From Stieleria sp. JC731 (GTDB lineage Bacteria; Planctomycetota; Planctomycetia; Pirellulales; Pirellulaceae), in assembly GCF_020966635.1 (NCBI RefSeq), contig NZ_JAJKFQ010000005.1, forward strand, positions 708,481 to 772,480: 64,000 nt of DNA. The letters run 5' to 3'. Below the pieces are notes generated by a model. It had not been told where the DNA came from. It made no database searches and saw only the letters and a program-made list of their open reading frames with translations. Of this stretch, positions 61,916 through 64,000 are shown piece by piece. A program made the translations under genes and the position numbers. Numbering within the stretch: the first letter of the stretch is position 1; each line of letters starts with the position of its first letter.

Positions 61916-62155
61916 TCAATCGCGAGACAGTTTCTCTTGAGCACGAGCTGCTTTCAGAGCAGCCGCTTCGCGCGACAATTTGAATTCGGGTCCAGCCGGG
62001 AAGTACTGCACATCATCTTGAAGGTAGTACGGGCTGGGGAGAGTTTGTCCATTCATCGATACTTGGCAACCGGTGGCACCTGCCAAGCAGGTACCCGTGA
62101 CGATAGCGATTGCGGCGACTCGAGAGATGCGTCCAGAAGTCTTTTTTCGGCTCAT
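61916..62155 (-). CDS. Small putative lipoprotein
   Basis: A 79-residue protein. A basic start (MSRKKTSGRISR) and hydrophobic stretch (VAAIAIVTGTCLAGATGC) end in a lipobox-like ATGC, so lipid attachment at Cys30 is likely. The mature part contains NGQTLPSPYYLQDDVQYFPAGP, which looks like a conserved module of small planctomycete lipoproteins, and a helical Ala/Lys-rich tail. The function is unknown. A tandem repeat region lies upstream of its start. Confidence 0.7.
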   Translation of the reverse strand: MSRKKTSGRISRVAAIAIVTGTCLAGATGCQVSMNGQTLPSPYYLQDDVQYFPAGPEFKLSREAAALKAARAQEKLSRD

Positions 62156-62654
62156 GGCTTCCGTGCCTAAGTTGGATCTTTACATGTCGGGTCCGCGGTG
62201 CGGCTTCGAATCCCGTCAGAACCGGTATCGGATGAATAACCGGCAAAGCTTAACCCCCAGGGGCGATTTTCCGAAAAAGCCGTCATCGGCGGCTAAATGA
62301 AGCCCGGCGTCACAGGGACTGTGACGAGTACTTTCAGGCACAACAATAGTACCCGGCGCGCTCCGCCGTGCCGCCGCAGCACTGAAACTAACGACCGGAA
62401 AGATCCGACGCATGGCGTCACAGGGACTGTGACGGGTACTTTTAAGAAGAACAACAGTGCCCGGCGCGCTCCGCCTTGCCGCCTCAGCACTGAACTAGCG
62501 ACCGGAAAGATCCGACGCATGACGTCACAGTGACCGTGACAGGTACCGTAAGGCGGCTGGTATCTGAAAATCGATTCATCTCATGTGTGAAACATCTGGT
62601 TTCACACCGGTTTTCACCGCCGCGTTTAGTTTTGTTGCTTGGTGCAAGTCGAGA
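62156..62654. other. Intergenic region dominated by tandem repeats
   Basis: About 500 bases, mostly the 107-108 bp tandem repeat (62306-62540). Short minus-strand frames such as MRRIFPV and VPVTVPVTP come from translating the repeats and are not called. A TTCGAATCC near 62205 resembles a tRNA T-loop, but no tRNA fold accompanies it. Confidence 0.5.
62306..62540. repeat. Tandem 107-108 bp repeat with GTCACAG-CTGTGAC palindromes
   Basis: Unit starts occur at 62306, 62414 and 62521, giving two full copies and a partial third. Each begins with a palindrome, GTCACAGGGACTGTGAC (7-base arms) or the diverged GTCACAGTGACCGTGAC. Each full unit continues with GCGCGCTCCGCC-type sequence, CAGCACTGAA and GACCGGAAAGATCCGACGCAT. 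The copies are about 85-90 percent alike by eye. Confidence 0.85.
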
Positions 62655-63999
62655 TCAACGGCCGACCGTTTTGAAGATTGTCTGTTGGTCGTCAGGCCAC
62701 TGGACATAAAGATTCAGATCCAGCTCCGTCGACACCTCGATTTCTTGGGCCATGTTCCAAAGTGTCTGAAGCCGCTCAACGGTTGGCTCCAATGCATCAA
62801 GTTGTTGTTTCTTCGCCTTGATGTCTGCTTTGGTGATGCGCTGCTGAGACGACGTCTGGCTGCTAAGCGATGTTTCGAGCAAGTCGATCCGCGTTAGCAA
62901 GGCTGTTCGGCTGGTTGCCCGGGAACGAAGTTCATCGTAGAGGTGGTTTTTGGTGAAATATTGAAACTGATAGTTGGGGTCCAGTCGGCCAAACCACTGC
63001 ACCATCAATTCCAGTTCGCGGTCACAGCTGACTGTGATTTGCAATCGAATCGCCACCAAGTCTGTTTCTGTTGGTGTAATTTCAACGATGCCAATTTGTT
63101 TCCCGTCGGACAGCAAATCGATCGGTTGAATCCAACGGAATTGAATCGCTTCAGATTCACTTTGGAAGCGAAGGTCCAAATGAGTCTTGTCCCTGATAAT
63201 TGGGTGCTTCAGCATCCATCGCCGGGGCGCGGCTTCCGTGAACAACTCACCGATCCGCTGAGCATTCAGGGCCGGGCGTAGGTAGATCGGCTGCTTGGAC
63301 GAATCGATCAAACGGCCGTGAAACAGCTTTTGTGAGTTGACGGACTGAGCCCCCTCCTGAGTCCAGCGAAATTGCGGACTGGAATTTCCTGACAGGATGG
63401 CAATGACTTGTTCCTTGGATTCGTCAACGATCTTCGTAGTCGATCCTTCGTTTCGCAGACTGATTCGATAGGGCTTAGGAAACTCAAGTTGGCTCAATGG
63501 CGTTTGCACATTCGTGATTTGGACAGCCTGCTCACTGTCACTTGGCAAGGGAAGTTCGACGAAACCTGCTTCGAACTCCTGCCAACTGACCTGATTCTTT
63601 GGCGAGGATGGATCCTCGTCCGCCGTGCCCTGCGAGACATTCAGCAATACATCCTCGGGCTTTTCGCCGCCGAGTTTTTCCGCGTCAGAAGCAAGCACTG
63701 TGCTTTTCTGTGCTTGCTTGACTGTCTGATTGGTGTTGCCAAGCAGGTCCAGTATCGATTCGGTCGACTTCGGTTTCTTGAGGCTGTTCTCGCTAGGGCG
63801 AAACGTCGATTCGGTTGGCAACCCTTCTGGGCGAGTCAACCGTTCAATTGCGGATTGGATATCACTGGTGGCCGAGCCGATGGCAACCTGATCGTTCGAG
63901 GAGAATGACTCAGCAGGTTCGATCGATTGGAGGTCTTCCGATGATTCCGTAGGAGAGGGCAAATCAACCGATAAGTGAGAGTCGTCGTCTTTAGCAGCG
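62655..63999 (-). CDS. Helical protein, 5'-truncated by window edge
   Basis: The frame stays open past the first in-window start (TTG at 63962) to the right edge, so the N-terminus is missing. The visible part begins with a Ser/Glu/Asp/Pro-rich region, then a beta-rich middle (KPYRISLRNEGSTTKIVDES, near 165-180; RPALNAQRIGELFTEAAPRRW) and ends in a coiled-coil-like stretch (LLTRIDLLETSLSSQ and KKQQLDALEPTVERLQTLW). I do not recognise a named family. Whether a membrane segment lies upstream cannot be seen. Confidence 0.65.
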   Translation of the reverse strand, partial: AAKDDDSHLSVDLPSPTESSEDLQSIEPAESFSSNDQVAIGSATSDIQSAIERLTRPEGLPTESTFRPSENSLKKPKSTESILDLLGNTNQTVKQAQKSTVLASDAEKLGGEKPEDVLLNVSQGTADEDPSSPKNQVSWQEFEAGFVELPLPSDSEQAVQITNVQTPLSQLEFPKPYRISLRNEGSTTKIVDESKEQVIAILSGNSSPQFRWTQEGAQSVNSQKLFHGRLIDSSKQPIYLRPALNAQRIGELFTEAAPRRWMLKHPIIRDKTHLDLRFQSESEAIQFRWIQPIDLLSDGKQIGIVEITPTETDLVAIRLQITVSCDRELELMVQWFGRLDPNYQFQYFTKNHLYDELRSRATSRTALLTRIDLLETSLSSQTSSQQRITKADIKAKKQQLDALEPTVERLQTLWNMAQEIEVSTELDLNLYVQWPDDQQTIFKTVGR

Positions 64000-64000
64000 A

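Noticed and set aside
62200-62215. TTCGAATCC resembling a tRNA T-loop
   Set aside because: No acceptor stem, D-arm or anticodon arm can be fitted around it on either strand.
62216-62520. Minus-strand frames with VPVTVPVTP and MRRIFPV
   Set aside because: They arise from the 107-108 bp DNA repeat, and their starts fall at equivalent positions in each unit.

Overview
The window looks like a chromosomal segment from a planctomycete of the Pirellulaceae (Rhodopirellula-like). The evidence is the combination of DUF1501, DUF1549/DUF1553 and PSCyt1 cytochrome proteins, a LEPR-type N-terminal signature on a dockerin protein, a PEP-CTERM protein, a sulfatase, ECF sigma factors paired with a WD40 Ser/Thr kinase or a membrane anti-sigma-like protein, and a moderate GC content. 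No phage, transposase, CRISPR array, rRNA or tRNA was recognised. Starts such as TTG and GTG are common, and several operon junctions use 4-base ATGA overlaps.

Layout. 0-7 kb: 5'-truncated TPR protein, small membrane protein, then the tightly coupled cimA-valS-small protein unit. 7-16 kb: large secreted LEPR/CARDB/dockerin protein, PEP-CTERM protein, ECF sigma factor and WD40 Ser/Thr kinase. 16-19.3 kb (minus): sulfatase-gamma-glutamyltransferase pair. 19.6-29.4 kb (plus): secreted hypothetical, then the DUF1501 / PPC-domain / DUF1549-DUF1553 / PSCyt1-WD40 block. 29.9-30.9 kb: PIN-TRAM membrane protein. 30.9-44.7 kb (all minus): sigma/anti-sigma-like pair, YbhN-like membrane protein coupled to a large anti-sigma-like membrane protein, and a compact four-gene GTPase / GAP1-like / coiled-coil / GYF membrane operon, the most unusual system in the window. 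45.2-47.7 kb: ubiE-ubiX-ubiA quinone cluster. 47.7-50.3 kb: Nudix hydrolase, CCA nucleotidyltransferase and a palindromic repeat family, including a tandem array with a 99-100 bp period. 50.2-53.1 kb: BON protein and secreted hypothetical. 53.3-58 kb: dnaB and dnaA on the minus strand, with lexA divergent. 58-64 kb: ndk, a PH-like membrane protein, an unknown protein, aroH chorismate mutase, a small conserved protein, a small lipoprotein, a second repeat array and a 5'-truncated gene at the edge.

How genes may work together. The ubiE-ubiX-ubiA run is a quinone (probably menaquinone) module. dnaA, dnaB and lexA form a replication/SOS neighbourhood. The DUF1501-PPC-DUF1549/1553-PSCyt1 block encodes exported proteins, two with haem-binding type motifs, of a kind characteristic of planctomycetes and of unresolved function. 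The GTPase operon has a soluble zinc-ribbon GTPase followed by three membrane-anchored partners, suggesting a GTP-controlled membrane-associated complex. All family assignments were made by eye from the sequence; no database search was run.
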